Positions 25,562-34,755 of a stretch of DNA of 64,000 nucleotides are shown piece by piece. The notes below the pieces were generated by a model. That model ran no database searches and was not told the DNA's origin. It worked only from the letters and a program-made list of their open reading frames with translations. Numbering within the stretch: the first letter of the stretch is position 1; each line of letters starts with the position of its first letter. A program made the position numbers and the translations under genes. This DNA is from Flavobacterium sp. LC2016-23 (GTDB lineage Bacteria > Bacteroidota > Bacteroidia > Flavobacteriales > Flavobacteriaceae): assembly GCF_009674775.1 (NCBI RefSeq), contig NZ_WKKE01000008.1:62001-126000 (forward strand), read 5' to 3'.

Positions 25562-26554
25562 ATGAGTACAAAAGTACCTCAAAATCAAGAAGATCAGGAA
25601 ATTGATTTAGCGGTGATTTCTAAAAAAATCGGCAGCTTTTTTGAATCGGTTAATGCTTCTATTTTTAACGGGATTCAGTTTTTTGTCCGAAACTGGGTTA
25701 TTGTTTTAATTTTAATAGTGGCCGGGTTTGGTATTGGGTTGTATTTTGATACTAAAAAAACGTATAGTAATGAAATCATCGTAACGCCAAATTTCGGAAG
25801 TGTTGATTATTTATATTCGAAAATTGATTTATTAGAATCAAAAATTATATCCGGAGATACTGCTTTCCTTAAAGAAATTGTAGGCATTAAAGAGCCTAAA
25901 AACCTGAATGAAATTAAAATAAAACCAATTACCGATGTCTATAATTTTGTTAAGAATAAACCTGAAAACTTCGAGCTCCTTAAGTTATTAGCAGAAGACG
26001 GAGATGTCAACAAAGTTATTGAAGAGAGTACAACAAGTAAAAACTACCCTTTTCAAAAAATAATTATTGATACAAAGAAAAAAGCATCTGAAGAAAAACT
26101 TATAGCACCATTGTTCGCCTATTTGAATAAATCGGATTATTTCAAAAAAATTCAAAAACAGGTTTGTACCAATACAATATCAAAAATAAGACAAAACGAT
26201 TCCATAATTAAACAGATTGATGGTGTTTTGAGTAATTTCTCAAGTGCAACTAAATATTCGAACAGAAGTGATAAATTATTGTATAATAACGAGAATACAC
26301 AGCTAAACGATATAATAAAAACGAAGGATCTGCTATTAAGTGAGCAGGGAACTCATAGAATCGGGTTAATTGGATTTGATAAAATTATCAAGGAAAGCAG
26401 TGTAACCATGAATATTGAGGCACCTAAGTTTATCAATGGAAATTTAAAACTTTTACTACCGCTGGTATTTGTTTTGCTATTTGTATTTTTGAATGCTTTT
26501 AATTCTTTTTATAAAGGACAACAGCGTAAAAAAGTTTCAGGTACTTTAAATTAA
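25562..26554 (+). CDS. Wzz-like polysaccharide chain-length protein
   Basis: 330 residues with a membrane segment near each end (about 46-65 and 298-317) and a long charged periplasmic part between them, the topology of Wzz/PCP co-polymerases that set O-antigen or capsule chain length. No tyrosine-kinase domain follows. Cys212 is the only periplasmic cysteine noted. It starts 8 bp after the DUF6909 gene, so it may share that transcript, and it opens the polysaccharide locus. Sequence similarity is weak; the call rests on topology and location. Confidence 0.7.
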   Translation: MSTKVPQNQEDQEIDLAVISKKIGSFFESVNASIFNGIQFFVRNWVIVLILIVAGFGIGLYFDTKKTYSNEIIVTPNFGSVDYLYSKIDLLESKIISGDTAFLKEIVGIKEPKNLNEIKIKPITDVYNFVKNKPENFELLKLLAEDGDVNKVIEESTTSKNYPFQKIIIDTKKKASEEKLIAPLFAYLNKSDYFKKIQKQVCTNTISKIRQNDSIIKQIDGVLSNFSSATKYSNRSDKLLYNNENTQLNDIIKTKDLLLSEQGTHRIGLIGFDKIIKESSVTMNIEAPKFINGNLKLLLPLVFVLLFVFLNAFNSFYKGQQRKKVSGTLN

Positions 26555-26675
26555 TAACAAAGTATAACTAATTGAAAAACAGTAAATTATTTAATAAAAG
26601 AAACAATTGTCTTTTTTAGAATTTACTAACAATGAATTATATAAACATTTTTATAATTTAATATTAAAAAAAATA

Positions 26676-26683
26676 TATTTTTG
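26676..26683 (+). promoter_or_regulatory. Putative lipoprotein promoter, TATTTTTG
   Basis: TATTTTTG matches TAnnTTTG, 15 bp before the ATG at 26699. Confidence 0.55.
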
Positions 26684-26698
26684 CCAAAAAAATTACAA

Positions 26699-27235
26699 AT
26701 GAAAACAAAATTAATTCTTTTAAATTTATTAGTTATAGTTTCTTTAATTTCCTGTAAAAACAAAGAGGAAGAGAAACCTGTAGAAGAAGTTAAAGCAAAT
26801 ACATTCAATGTAATTGTAGATTTAGACATCAAAAAAGATGATGAATTAATCCTTTTTTATAAAGACCCTTCAATTTCTTTTTTTGATGATAAAAATACCG
26901 TTTATTACGGAGTAAAGGGAAAAAATGAGCCGCAAACGGTAACATTTAGTGTTCCTGAGGGAATTCTACCTAATGATATTCGTTTTGACATAAGTTCAAA
27001 AAAAGATCAGGAGCCAATTAAAATTAACTCTGTTACATTAAGTTTTGAAGGAAGAAATTTTAAAATAGAGCAAAAAGATTTATCAAAATATTTTACACCA
27101 AATGAATTTATAAAGTTTGATGAAGCATCAGGAACTGCAACTTTTGTTAGTGAAGGTGAAAAGTACGATCCGTTTTTCTTAACGAAGCCGGCAATTTATC
27201 CTGAACTGGAAAAAGTCAGAGGCGCTAAAATGTAA
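26699..27235 (+). CDS. Lipoprotein of unknown function in the polysaccharide locus
   Basis: 178 residues. The signal peptide ends in a lipobox, LISC, with Cys19, followed by a charged KNKEEEKP spacer. The rest is a beta-rich domain (NTFNVIVDLDIKKDDELILF; PQTVTFSVPEGILPNDIRFD) that I do not recognise; the strand pattern suggests an immunoglobulin-like or jelly-roll fold. Start moved to 26699 because the upstream in-frame ATG is too close to the promoter and breaks the signal peptide. It has its own promoter and terminator, so it is a single transcript between the Wzz-like and Wzx genes. Confidence 0.75.
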   Translation: MKTKLILLNLLVIVSLISCKNKEEEKPVEEVKANTFNVIVDLDIKKDDELILFYKDPSISFFDDKNTVYYGVKGKNEPQTVTFSVPEGILPNDIRFDISSKKDQEPIKINSVTLSFEGRNFKIEQKDLSKYFTPNEFIKFDEASGTATFVSEGEKYDPFFLTKPAIYPELEKVRGAKM

Positions 27236-27253
27236 ATTCTTCCTATAATTCTT

Positions 27254-27285
27254 AAGGCTATTTCATCTGATCATAGCCTTTTTTT
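27254..27285 (+). terminator. Terminator after the lipoprotein gene
   Basis: Stem AAGGCTAT / ATAGCCTT around an 11-nt loop, followed by five or more T. Confidence 0.85.
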
Positions 27286-27303
27286 ATAACCTAAATTAAA
27301 ATT

Positions 27304-28608
27304 TTGAAGCTAAAACTTTTTGATATATTTCAACAATATAAAAAACACAAAATTTTAGCTTCAAATTTTGTCTATCTCTCCATACTGCAAGGTCTGAATT
27401 TAATTCTGCCATTACTTACACTCCCTTATTTGATAAGGGTTTTGGGAGTTGAATATTTTGGTTTATTATCTTTTTCATTCGCTTTTATCACCTATTTTCA
27501 AATTATTACCGACTATGGCTTTAATGCTACAGGCACAAGAGATATATCAATGGTACTTGATAATGTGGAAAAACAAAACGAAATTTTCAACCAGATTATG
27601 TCAGCCAAATTGCTTTTGGTAGTATTGAGTTTTATACTAATGACGGGAATTGTTTTTGCTTTTGAAATTTTCAGAACCTATTGGACCGTCTATTTATTTT
27701 CATTTGGATCTATTCTTGGCCAGGCGATTTTTCCGGTTTGGTATTTTCAGGGAATTCAAAAAATGAAATACATTACCTATTTGAATTTAGTAACGAAGAT
27801 CATTTTTACAATTGCGCTTTTTATTTTTATAAAACAAAAATCCGATTATTATCTCGTTCCTGTTTTTAATGCATTGGGTTTTATTTCTGCGGGAATTTTT
27901 TCTTTGTTTTACATTCGAAAAGATTTCAATATCAGTTTTCAGCTTCAATCTTTCCAAAAAATAAGAGAACAATTAAATAAGGGTAAATATGTTTTTTTAT
28001 CAGAATTAAAAATTTCTTTATTTACCAATACGAACACTTTAATTTTAGGCATTATTGCAGGAAATCAGGCTGTAGGATTTTTTTCAGCAGCAGAAAAATT
28101 GGCCAGGGCAATAGGAAATTTGCAGACACCCATTTCAAATACACTTTTCCCATACCTCTCCAAAGAGATGAGCCTGGATAAATATAATACGATTCAAAAA
28201 ATAAAAAAAATCACGAGGTATGGTGCTTTTTTATTTTTTGTCCTGATTGTCATATGTTTCTGTTTTGCAGCACAAATTATAAAAATAATCTACGGAGCTG
28301 AAATGCTTCCCGCTGTAATTCTCTTTAAAATTTTAATACTCATACCTCTACTTTCCTTTTTAGACTCCATGTACGGAAAACAAATCCTTTTAAATTTAGG
28401 AAAAGATAATTTATATTTCCGGGTGATATTGTACGCTACAATTCTAAATTTGAGCATTAATGTATTGCTTACGTATTTTTATAAAGAGCTAGGAACAGCC
28501 ATTACACTCATTATCACTCAGATTATAATAGTTTTAGGGATGTGGTATTTTGCAAAAAGAGAGATTGATATAATAGCTCAAAAGAGAAACAAAAATGAAT
28601 TCAATTAA
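27304..28608 (+). CDS. wzx: Wzx-type polysaccharide flippase
   Basis: 434 residues with about twelve membrane segments; MATE/MurJ-like oligosaccharide flippase that moves lipid-linked repeat units to the outer face. N-terminal NFVYLSILQGLNLILPLLTL and PYLIRVLGVEYFGLLSFSFA are typical of the polysaccharide biosynthesis (PF01943) family. The start used is a TTG; no nearby ATG gives a complete first helix. Its 3' end overlaps the next gene by 14 bp, the first of a chain of overlaps through 34157 that marks one operon. Base composition is visibly lower in GC than in the flanking housekeeping genes. Confidence 0.9.
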   Translation: MKLKLFDIFQQYKKHKILASNFVYLSILQGLNLILPLLTLPYLIRVLGVEYFGLLSFSFAFITYFQIITDYGFNATGTRDISMVLDNVEKQNEIFNQIMSAKLLLVVLSFILMTGIVFAFEIFRTYWTVYLFSFGSILGQAIFPVWYFQGIQKMKYITYLNLVTKIIFTIALFIFIKQKSDYYLVPVFNALGFISAGIFSLFYIRKDFNISFQLQSFQKIREQLNKGKYVFLSELKISLFTNTNTLILGIIAGNQAVGFFSAAEKLARAIGNLQTPISNTLFPYLSKEMSLDKYNTIQKIKKITRYGAFLFFVLIVICFCFAAQIIKIIYGAEMLPAVILFKILILIPLLSFLDSMYGKQILLNLGKDNLYFRVILYATILNLSINVLLTYFYKELGTAITLIITQIIIVLGMWYFAKREIDIIAQKRNKNEFN

Positions 28609-29674
28609 AGTTAGTGTAATCATTCCAGTTTATAATGGGGAAGCGTTTTTGCAGGACTGCATAAAATCGCTGATAAATCAGACGTTAATCGCATGCGAAT
28701 TTATTTTTGTCAACGATGGTTCTACAGATAATGGTATGGGCATTATTGAGGAATACCAAAAAAAAGACAATAGAATTATAGTAATCAACCAGGTTAATAA
28801 AGGCATAAGCGAGGCAAGAAATACCGGAATTGCAACTGCAAAAGGAGAATATATCGGGTTTTTAGACAATGATGATTTTGTAAAAAACGATATGTTTGAG
28901 CGTTTGTATGAAACAGCCCAAAAAGATGATTTGGACATTGTAGTTTCCAAAACCATCTTAGGAAGAGACGGAAAATATATTATTAAAGATCCGGTTTTTG
29001 AGGCATGTATTCTTTACGGGCAGCCATTTATTCAAGCTGAAATAATTCCTAATCTATTACAGAAAGAAGATTTATTTGCCGTTTGGAATAAAATTTATAA
29101 AAGAAGTTTTGTGGAGTTGAATAACATACATTTTCCTAAAAACAGAGTTATTGAGGAAGATAATATGTTTAATATACAAGCCTTTAATAAAGCAGAAAAT
29201 GTTTTATTTATGGATTATGCGGGGTATTATTACCGGGAAGTTGCTACCAGTAAATCAAGATTAACAATAGAAAATGATTATTTTTCTAAAGCGCTTGAAA
29301 AATATTATTTCGATTATAAAAAGGAATACGACCTTACTCTTGCAGATATTGAAATAGAGAAATTAAAAGCGGTACGATTTATTCAGAGAGTCTTTTATCT
29401 GGTCTATAAATGTGGGGTAACCAAAACTTCGTTTAAACCAAAATTTAATTATGTAAAGCGAATGGTATTTCATACCAAAGTTTATGAAATAGCAAAAAAA
29501 TACCATCAGGAAGTAATCGCTGATAAAGGAATATATGAGAAAATAGTTTTAAAAGTAATAATTAAAAAATCTTCGATACTGCTGTTTTTTTTAATGTTGA
29601 GTATTCAGGTGGGTTATCATCCAACGATTTCTGAAACGATTAGAAAGTTAAATAAATTAACCAAAAACAATTAA
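28595..29674 (+). CDS. Family 2 glycosyltransferase
   Basis: 359 residues. GT-A fold with the N-terminal VSVIIPVYNGEAFLQDCIKS, the FVNDGSTDN nucleotide motif and the metal-binding GFLDNDDFV (D-x-D, about 92-96). A C-terminal hydrophobic stretch (about 325-340) may touch the membrane. It adds a sugar from a nucleotide donor to the growing repeat unit; donor and acceptor are unknown. It overlaps wzx by 14 bp and directly abuts the polymerase gene. Confidence 0.9.
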   Translation: MNSIKVSVIIPVYNGEAFLQDCIKSLINQTLIACEFIFVNDGSTDNGMGIIEEYQKKDNRIIVINQVNKGISEARNTGIATAKGEYIGFLDNDDFVKNDMFERLYETAQKDDLDIVVSKTILGRDGKYIIKDPVFEACILYGQPFIQAEIIPNLLQKEDLFAVWNKIYKRSFVELNNIHFPKNRVIEEDNMFNIQAFNKAENVLFMDYAGYYYREVATSKSRLTIENDYFSKALEKYYFDYKKEYDLTLADIEIEKLKAVRFIQRVFYLVYKCGVTKTSFKPKFNYVKRMVFHTKVYEIAKKYHQEVIADKGIYEKIVLKVIIKKSSILLFFLMLSIQVGYHPTISETIRKLNKLTKNN

Positions 29675-31060
29675 GTGCTTCAAAAAATTTATACAGTTTT
29701 ATTTTTTTTAGGTTTGTTCTTCTTTCCTTTTAATGAATACGAGGGTATTTCTGCCCTGGGTGAATTTAAAAGCGAAGCAGGAGCTCTCTTTTTGTTTGGG
29801 GGATTTTTATTTTTAGTAGCTGATACCGTTTATTCTAAAAAAATTATGATCCCTTATAAAAACATACTTTTTCAGTGTGTGATATTGTTTTTGGTGTGGT
29901 GCATCATAACATTTTTAGTAAACCTGGATACAATTAGTTCTAATTATTTTAAACACACTACTGGAATAAACCGCTTTATAAGACAGTATTTTGCATTAAT
30001 TATTTCAAGTTTCATATTCCTGATTTTATATATAAATGTTTTAGCAAAAATGGAAGTAAAGGAAATGCTTTTTAAAATCAGGAAAGTTTTTTTATACTCT
30101 TTAATTATTGCTTCAATATATGGTTTCCTCGAAACTTTGGTAATTGTTTTTGGGTTTAGAATAATTTATCCTGTCTTAAATCTGTTTGATTATTTTCCAT
30201 TCTTAGAAGTCCATCTTCATCCTGAAGGAAGGATTTCTTCTATTTCCTATGAGCCTCCATTTTTTGCAATTTACTTAATAAGTATTGCCGGCTGGATGTT
30301 TAGCTATATTTTGACAAACAAAAAACCAATCAAATTTTTACCTACGATTGCAGTATTAGTCCTGACGTACTTTTCGGGATCAAGGACAGGATTAATTGTG
30401 ATATTTTTTCAGTTGCTGATTTTTTCAATTTTTTTATACAAAGACATTCGATTTAAGACATACATAAAAAAAGCATTAATTGGTTTTACTGTAATTTTTG
30501 CTGTTCTGTTAGCTTTTAACGGGGAAAAAGTAATAAAGTCCGTTACGGCTAAAATGGAATCATTAGACTTTAAAAACAATTTGACCAAAAGCGTTTCTAA
30601 CCAGTCTAGATTTGGAATCCAATATGCGTCGATACAGGTTTTTAAGGAAAACCCAATAGCGGGAGTTGGATTTGGGCAACAAGCCTATCATAACAGAACC
30701 CATTATCCGGGTTGGGCAACAAAAAACAATTACGAGTTTACATTGTATTACAAAAACAAGAAAGAAAAAACGTTTCCTCCGGGATATAATTTATACACAA
30801 GATTACTGGCAGAAACAGGATTCATTGGTTTTATTGTGTTTGTTGTATTGCTATATTTTTCTTTAAGAGAAACTATAAGCATAATGAAAAACACGCAGAA
30901 TGAAGCAAAAATTCTAACTGTAATTATTCTGATTACACTGATAGGATTATACATAAACTGGCTTCAGATTGATACTTTCCGAATGTACGTGGTTTGGTTA
31001 AGCCTTGCTATTTTAATTCAATTAAGGTATAAACTAAAAGCATTGAAAAATGAACAATAG
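29675..31060 (+). CDS. wzy: O-antigen polymerase-like membrane protein
   Basis: 461 residues with about ten to twelve membrane segments and a large periplasmic loop before the last helices (about 300-380; SRFGIQYASIQVFKENPIAG then VGFGQQAYHNRTHYPGWATK). The loop carries the conserved glycine-rich N-P-I-x-G-V-G-x-G pattern of the Wzy_C/O-antigen ligase superfamily. Starts with GTG immediately after the preceding stop. It most likely joins repeat units (Wzy); a ligase role cannot be excluded because a second such protein follows at 31844. Confidence 0.8.
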   Translation: MLQKIYTVLFFLGLFFFPFNEYEGISALGEFKSEAGALFLFGGFLFLVADTVYSKKIMIPYKNILFQCVILFLVWCIITFLVNLDTISSNYFKHTTGINRFIRQYFALIISSFIFLILYINVLAKMEVKEMLFKIRKVFLYSLIIASIYGFLETLVIVFGFRIIYPVLNLFDYFPFLEVHLHPEGRISSISYEPPFFAIYLISIAGWMFSYILTNKKPIKFLPTIAVLVLTYFSGSRTGLIVIFFQLLIFSIFLYKDIRFKTYIKKALIGFTVIFAVLLAFNGEKVIKSVTAKMESLDFKNNLTKSVSNQSRFGIQYASIQVFKENPIAGVGFGQQAYHNRTHYPGWATKNNYEFTLYYKNKKEKTFPPGYNLYTRLLAETGFIGFIVFVVLLYFSLRETISIMKNTQNEAKILTVIILITLIGLYINWLQIDTFRMYVVWLSLAILIQLRYKLKALKNEQ

Positions 31061-31847
31061 CATTGTCCTTCTAATCCCTTATTATAATAATTCTGAAGGA
31101 TTACTCCAATCATTGCGTTCTATTGATCCGGATGAAGAACTTGACGTCATAATTGTTGATGATGGAAGTGTTGTGGATAAATTTGACGAAGATATCGTGC
31201 GGTCAAATTTTAAAGCGAAAGGAACCGTACTATTCGAATACTTAAAAAGTAATAAAGGAATTGAAACGGCTTTAAATTCAGGGTTAAAAATTAGTATTGA
31301 AAAAAAATACAAATACATAGCAAGATTAGATTGTGGAGATAGCTGTCTTGGAAAAAGGTTCGCTGTTCAAAAAGCATTCCTCGAAGAAAATCCGGAAATA
31401 AAAATTGTGGGATCAAATGTGTTGGCTGTCGACACAAAGGGTCATTTTCTATATTCCATCAATTTACCTCTGGATGACAGCAATATAAAAAAGAAAATGT
31501 ATTTGAATTCCATGCTGATTCATCCTGCCGTGATGTTTTGTTCTGAAATTTTGGATAGTGTTGGTTTATACCCTTTAAACCATAAATTCGCAGAAGATTA
31601 TGCTTTTTTCTTTATGATTTCCCAGAAATACAAAATGGCAAATATTGAAGAATATCTAACACAAATTGAAATCAATGCAAACGGTATTTCACTAAAAAAA
31701 AGAAAACAGCAGGTAAGAAGCAGAATTACAATTATAAAAAAATATTTCTATTTTGGTTTTTATCCAATTTACGGATTGGTTAGAAATTATGTACTCTTGT
31801 TCCTTCCTTATAATTTGATTTTGGCTGTAAAAAAAATTAGAAAATGA
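31050..31847 (+). CDS. Family 2 glycosyltransferase
   Basis: 265 residues. GT-A signatures are LLIPYYNNSEGLLQSLRSID, VIIVDDGSVVDKF and the metal motif ARLDCGDSCLG (about 90-98), with AEDYAFFFMIS as the downstream catalytic region (E-D-Y). It overlaps the polymerase gene by 11 bp and the next gene by 4 bp (ATGA). Probably acts on the cytoplasmic face of the membrane. Confidence 0.88.
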   Translation: MNNSIVLLIPYYNNSEGLLQSLRSIDPDEELDVIIVDDGSVVDKFDEDIVRSNFKAKGTVLFEYLKSNKGIETALNSGLKISIEKKYKYIARLDCGDSCLGKRFAVQKAFLEENPEIKIVGSNVLAVDTKGHFLYSINLPLDDSNIKKKMYLNSMLIHPAVMFCSEILDSVGLYPLNHKFAEDYAFFFMISQKYKMANIEEYLTQIEINANGISLKKRKQQVRSRITIIKKYFYFGFYPIYGLVRNYVLLFLPYNLILAVKKIRK

Positions 31848-33037
31848 AGAATTTAATTAAACAGAATGCTTTTGACTATCTTATCTATTTATTGATTCTG
31901 ACGCTTTTTTTTTCAAAAGCACTGCCCAATATCCTATTGGTGCTTTTATCGCTTTTATATCTGAAAGATCTCAACCTAAAAGACTATAAAAAGACGTTTT
32001 CAGCAGGAACTATTTTATTTGTATTATTGTTATATCTCTTTTTTAAGTCTCTAATTTATGGCGGTATCGTATACGATTTGAAAGTTTATAAAGGTATTCT
32101 GTTGCTTTTTTGGTTCTCCCTTATCTTACGTAAAATTACAGATATTGAAAGGTTTAAACTTTTCATCCTTTTGGGAATAAACGCCTGCATCGTGAGCTCC
32201 TTGTTTTTAATTGGGGTGTTTTTTTATAAAAACCATACATTACCGTTTGCAAATACCGCTGAGGTTAATAATTTATTACTCCTTGAGCGCCCTTATATTG
32301 GTTTTGTTGCTGTTTTAGGATTTTTATTATCCGTAGAAAAAGCAGTAATGGTAATAAAACAAAAATGGATTTATATAGTAAACTCGATAGCATTATTGTT
32401 GTTCATTATATTAATTTCTGCCAGAATTTCCATTATCACAATATTTTGCATCGCTGTAGTTTATTTTATTTTTTACTACAAAGTTCAATGGTATAAAAAG
32501 ATACTAATTACAACATCGATCATTGTTTTATTTGGCATGATTGTGATGACGAACAAAAACATATCCGAAAGATTTTTCATAAAAAGCAATATAGAAGAAT
32601 CTCTAAAAGTAGCCTCAGATTACGAACCAAGAATTGTGATTTGGAATTGCGCCAATAATATGACAGCAAAAAAGGACTTTCTTGTATTATCCGGATTCAG
32701 CGGATATGAGACAATCACAAATAATTTCCTGGATTGTTATGCCACCACTATAGAAAACCAATCGAAAAAAGAATATTTTCTTTCCGAGAAATTTAACTCA
32801 CACAATCAGTTTATAGATTTTTATTTAATTGGTGGTATTTTGGGCCTTCTACTGTTTATAAGCTTTTTTATAAAATTGTTTTACGAGGCAAAATCAAACT
32901 TTTTTGCAATAGCAATTGCTATATCATTTTTATTATTCTTTTTTGTAGAAAACATCTTTTATAGACAGTTTGGATGTTATTTGTTCGCGATATTTATTCT
33001 AAATTTGGTTCCCCAAAAGAAAGTTAGTAATGAATAA
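31844..33037 (+). CDS. O-antigen ligase/polymerase superfamily membrane protein
   Basis: 397 residues with about ten membrane segments. A periplasmic loop near 255-315 contains RIVIWNCANNMTAKKDFLVL and SHNQFIDFYLIGG; the H-N-x-(Y/F)-(I/L) motif is characteristic of Wzy_C/WaaL proteins. It may be the ligase that transfers finished polymer, or a second polymerase. ATGA overlap with the gene before, 8-bp overlap with the GT4 after. Confidence 0.8.
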   Translation: MKNLIKQNAFDYLIYLLILTLFFSKALPNILLVLLSLLYLKDLNLKDYKKTFSAGTILFVLLLYLFFKSLIYGGIVYDLKVYKGILLLFWFSLILRKITDIERFKLFILLGINACIVSSLFLIGVFFYKNHTLPFANTAEVNNLLLLERPYIGFVAVLGFLLSVEKAVMVIKQKWIYIVNSIALLLFIILISARISIITIFCIAVVYFIFYYKVQWYKKILITTSIIVLFGMIVMTNKNISERFFIKSNIEESLKVASDYEPRIVIWNCANNMTAKKDFLVLSGFSGYETITNNFLDCYATTIENQSKKEYFLSEKFNSHNQFIDFYLIGGILGLLLFISFFIKLFYEAKSNFFAIAIAISFLLFFFVENIFYRQFGCYLFAIFILNLVPQKKVSNE

Positions 33038-34157
33038 AATTAAAGTTGCGCATATTCTTCATTCCGTAGGTGGTGTTGATGTTTCATTACGACAAATACT
33101 TCAAAATCTTGACCCTTCACATTTTGAATGTTTTGTGATTCATGGAGATGCGGACATTAAAGAACAATTCAGAGATAAAAACGCTAAAAATATTGTCGAT
33201 TATAAGCTTCCGATATACAGATCAATATCATTGAAAAATGATTATCTCTCTATTGTAAGAACTTTAAGAATCATTAGAAAAGAAAAACCGGATCTTATAC
33301 ATTCTCATAGTACAAAAGGAGGAGTAATCGGAAGAGTTGTTGGATTTTTAACCGGTATAAAAGTACTTCATACGCCACAGGCATTTTCTTACCTAAGTGC
33401 GGACAACAAATTAAAAAGATTTGTTTTTCTAATCGTAGAAAAAATTCTCTCAAAAGGAAATTCAGTTTTACTGGCCTCTTCGGAGTCAGAATTAAACAGA
33501 GCGACAGAAGATGTTGGTTTTCCCGTAGCAAAAACGCTGCTTTTTAATAATGCAATTGAACCAATTAAGAATATATCAGAACTTTCGATACCAAAAATAT
33601 GGCCCAACGATTATCTTTGTACAGTTGGCAGACCCTGTTATCAAAAAAACATAGAGGAGTTAATTCGTGTTTTATATGAAATTAATAAGACACAAAAAAT
33701 GCATTTGGTATTATTGGGAGTCGGACACCATGCAGATCAGCTAGAAGAAGTTCAGGAATTAATTTCCAAGTTAGGTTTAACAGAGGACATAACACTTTTG
33801 AACTGGACTTCACGTGAAGATGTTTTAAATATAATTAGTAAATCAAAATTATATTTGTCTGCAGCCCGATATGAAGGATTGCCTTATGCTATAATTGAAA
33901 GTTTAGCTTTATCGATACCTGCTGTAGTTTCGAACTGCGATGGAAACAAAGATTTAATTAAAGATGATTTTAATGGGTATACTGTAAAAGATAATAACAC
34001 AATTAAATTTTGTGAAAAAATCATTACTTTACTAAATGATGAAAAGAAATACAATGAATTTTCAAAAAATGCAAAAATTACATTTGAGATGAATCATAAT
34101 ATTTTAGAAAAAATAAATGATTTAGAATTTATTTATAGAGGCCAATTAAAGAGATAG
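33030..34157 (+). CDS. Family 4 glycosyltransferase
   Basis: 375 residues. GT-B fold: N-terminal KVAHILHSVGGVDVSLRQIL acceptor half with DLIHSHSTKGGVIGRV, and the C-terminal nucleotide-binding half with CTVGRPCYQKNIEELIRVL, LSAARYEGLPYAIIESLALS (the E-x7-E motif) and PAVVSNCDGNKDLI. Retaining sugar transfer onto the lipid-linked unit is expected. Last gene of the overlapping run. The 3' end is very AT-rich; no strong terminator follows before the next small gene. Confidence 0.9.
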   Translation: MNKIKVAHILHSVGGVDVSLRQILQNLDPSHFECFVIHGDADIKEQFRDKNAKNIVDYKLPIYRSISLKNDYLSIVRTLRIIRKEKPDLIHSHSTKGGVIGRVVGFLTGIKVLHTPQAFSYLSADNKLKRFVFLIVEKILSKGNSVLLASSESELNRATEDVGFPVAKTLLFNNAIEPIKNISELSIPKIWPNDYLCTVGRPCYQKNIEELIRVLYEINKTQKMHLVLLGVGHHADQLEEVQELISKLGLTEDITLLNWTSREDVLNIISKSKLYLSAARYEGLPYAIIESLALSIPAVVSNCDGNKDLIKDDFNGYTVKDNNTIKFCEKIITLLNDEKKYNEFSKNAKITFEMNHNILEKINDLEFIYRGQLKR

Positions 34158-34201
34158 TATTGAACAAAATAAAAAAATAGATTTATTGGAAGCTAAAATA
34201 A

Positions 34202-34564
34202 ATGCTAGATAAGATGATGAGAAATTTTATATCTAAAGCAATATGTTTATCTTGTTTATTAGGCAGTCTCCATTTTTATTCCCAAAATAAGACGAATGAC
34301 TGCAAAGAAATTTACGGAAAATGGAAGACATATTATATGCAACTTCCTTTCGGAATCGACTCAAAAGATAAATCTGAAACTTGGGTTTTCAATGAAAATG
34401 GAACGCTTACAGTTGATGAAAAAATGAGTAGATATACTTTAGATGAAGACTGTTCAAAATTTACTATTGAAGGGAATTTAAATTTCTTTTCAATAGAAAT
34501 AACTGGAGATACTTTGTTTATGTCTAAAAGAGTTTTACCCCATAATCATATATTTTTCGCTTAA
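34202..34564 (+). CDS. Small secreted lipocalin-like protein
   Basis: 120 residues with a signal peptide (ending near HFYSQ, residue 28) and a mature part with the order typical of lipocalin-like small proteins: CKEIYGKWKTYYM, SETWVFNENGTLTV, CSKFTIEGNLNFFSIEITGDTLFMSKR. ATG codons at 34202, 34214 and 34217 are all possible; the last two give a more usual signal peptide. The ending (NHIFFA) looks abrupt compared with such proteins, and a 19-codon signal-peptide-like ORF follows at once, so a trailing frameshift or duplication is possible. Its role is unknown. Confidence 0.6.
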   Translation: MLDKMMRNFISKAICLSCLLGSLHFYSQNKTNDCKEIYGKWKTYYMQLPFGIDSKDKSETWVFNENGTLTVDEKMSRYTLDEDCSKFTIEGNLNFFSIEITGDTLFMSKRVLPHNHIFFA

Positions 34565-34728
34565 AAAGAAATTGAATATGAAAAGGATTTTAATTATTAG
34601 TTTTTTTATAACTCATTATTCCGTGAATAAAGCATAATATGATAGCACTTTTCAAATCTGGATGTAGTATCATTAATTAATTTCACACAGTTTTTTTTAA
34701 GAATAGTTTTTATAATTTTCAAATCAGT

Positions 34729-34736
34729 TACATTTG
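34729..34736 (+). promoter_or_regulatory. Putative promoter of the UDP-sugar decarboxylase gene, TACATTTG
   Basis: TACATTTG matches TAnnTTTG and lies 19 bp before the ATG at 34756. Confidence 0.6.
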
Positions 34737-34755
34737 CGAAGTATAAATAATTACT

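Noticed and set aside
34578..34637. Separate 19-codon gene
   Set aside because: Too short and only signal-peptide-like; reported as a possible remnant.
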